Assembly: GCA_903930745.1 (NCBI GenBank)
Contig: CAIYZX010000491.1
Span: 1 to 5,944, forward strand
Length of the DNA stretch: 5,944 nt
Direction of reading: 5' to 3'
Source: an uncultured Chloroflexota bacterium
GTDB lineage: Bacteria; Chloroflexota; Limnocylindria; Limnocylindrales; CSP1-4
Within the stretch, counting starts at the first letter, position 1; each line of letters starts with the position of its first letter. This document shows positions 5,580 to 5,944 of this stretch, piece by piece. A program made the position numbers and the translations under genes. The notes beneath the pieces are model-generated. The model searched no databases, was not told the origin of the DNA, and was given only the letters and a program-made list of their open reading frames with translations.

Positions 5580-5944
5580 CTAGCGGCGGACCTTGGCCAG
5601 GGCCGCGGCCTGCGCCTCGAAGAGCTGCCCGAGGCCCACGTTCGCGATGTCCAGCAGCCCATCGAGCTGCGCGCGGCTGAACGGCTTGCCCTCGGCCGTC
5701 CCCTGGAGCTCCACGTACTCGCCGGCGTTCGTGCCAACGACGTTGAAGTCAACCTCCGCGCGGGAGTCCTCGGAGTAGTCCAGGTCCAGCATGTTCACGC
5801 CGTCGATGATGCCCACGCTGACCGCGGCGACGTGCCCGGTGAGGTGGCGCTCCATCCCGTACGTGATGAGGGCCGCGGCCAGGGCCACGTAGCCGCCGGT
5901 GATGGACGCGGTGCGGGTGCCGCCATCGGCCACCAGGACGTCGC
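5580..5944 (-). CDS. rph: RNase PH, C-terminal half (cut by window edge)
   Basis: The last 120 residues of a phosphorolytic 3'-5' exoribonuclease that trims tRNA 3' ends and works as a hexamer in the cytoplasm. Family signatures are clear: DVLVADGGTRTASITGGYVAL at the window edge, then VSVGIIDG, and the acidic active-site stretch LDLDYSEDSRAEVDFNVV, followed by GEYVELQGTAEGKPFSRAQLDGLLDIA near the end. The family is about 240 residues, so roughly half the gene, including the N-terminal phosphate-binding arginines, is to the right of the window. It ends with TAG 2 nt before the GTG of rdgB. The rph-rdgB pairing is widespread in bacteria and supports both identifications. Confidence 0.96.
   Translation of the reverse strand, partial: DVLVADGGTRTASITGGYVALAAALITYGMERHLTGHVAAVSVGIIDGVNMLDLDYSEDSRAEVDFNVVGTNAGEYVELQGTAEGKPFSRAQLDGLLDIANVGLGQLFEAQAAALAKVRR

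Noticed and set aside
4894..5583. A 229-codon plus-strand open frame opposite rdgB.
   Set aside because: rdgB on the other strand has intact HAM1 motifs; this frame has only Gly/Arg/Ala-rich sequence, and its end is the reverse reading of the 18-bp repeat.

Overview
The window is very GC-rich, densely coded bacterial DNA. It holds two complete leftward metabolic or housekeeping genes, one complete leftward gene for a secreted protein, one rightward regulatory-type gene, and two genes cut by the window edges. The likely source is a high-GC soil or water bacterium. The C-terminal module of the secreted protein (ending in a PRVDLDAFAVL-type sequence) resembles modules I associate with uncultured Chloroflexota such as the Limnocylindria, and less often Actinomycetota. 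That placement is inference from memory, not a search result.

Left part (1-1392, minus strand): a two-gene operon. A folate-dependent aminomethyltransferase (GcvT-like) gene is followed 5 nt later by the start of a PYROXD2/phytoene-dehydrogenase-like FAD oxidoreductase, which runs off the left edge. No other glycine-cleavage gene is visible, so the pair looks more like a demethylation or oxidation unit for an unknown methylated substrate than the housekeeping glycine cleavage T-protein. A divergent intergenic region (1393-1608) separates it from the next gene and carries candidate promoters for both sides and an 11-bp direct repeat.

Middle (1609-2745, plus strand): a GAF-domain protein of 378 residues with one clear and one weaker GAF-like domain and no output domain. 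It converges on the next gene. The 196-bp space between them (2746-2941) contains a nested GC-rich hairpin that could terminate transcription, but no gene.

Right part (2942-5944, minus strand): transcription runs leftward through rph (RNase PH, cut by the right edge), rdgB (XTP/dITP pyrophosphatase) and a secreted seven-repeat RCC1 beta-propeller protein. The rph-rdgB order is a common conserved housekeeping pairing. The rdgB reading frame opens with a low-complexity Ser/Ala/Pro stretch encoded by an 18-bp tandem repeat. A strong 10-bp hairpin lies just after rdgB and probably ends the rph-rdgB transcript. The RCC1 gene starts with TTG behind a well-placed ribosome binding site. All fourteen of its cysteines form seven C-x9-C pairs, one per blade.

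I see no CRISPR array, transposon, tRNA, rRNA or phage feature. Nothing here amounts to a new multi-gene system. The points most worth a second look are the cysteine-stapled propeller, the repeat-encoded RdgB extension and the GcvT-like/FAD oxidoreductase pair of unknown substrate.
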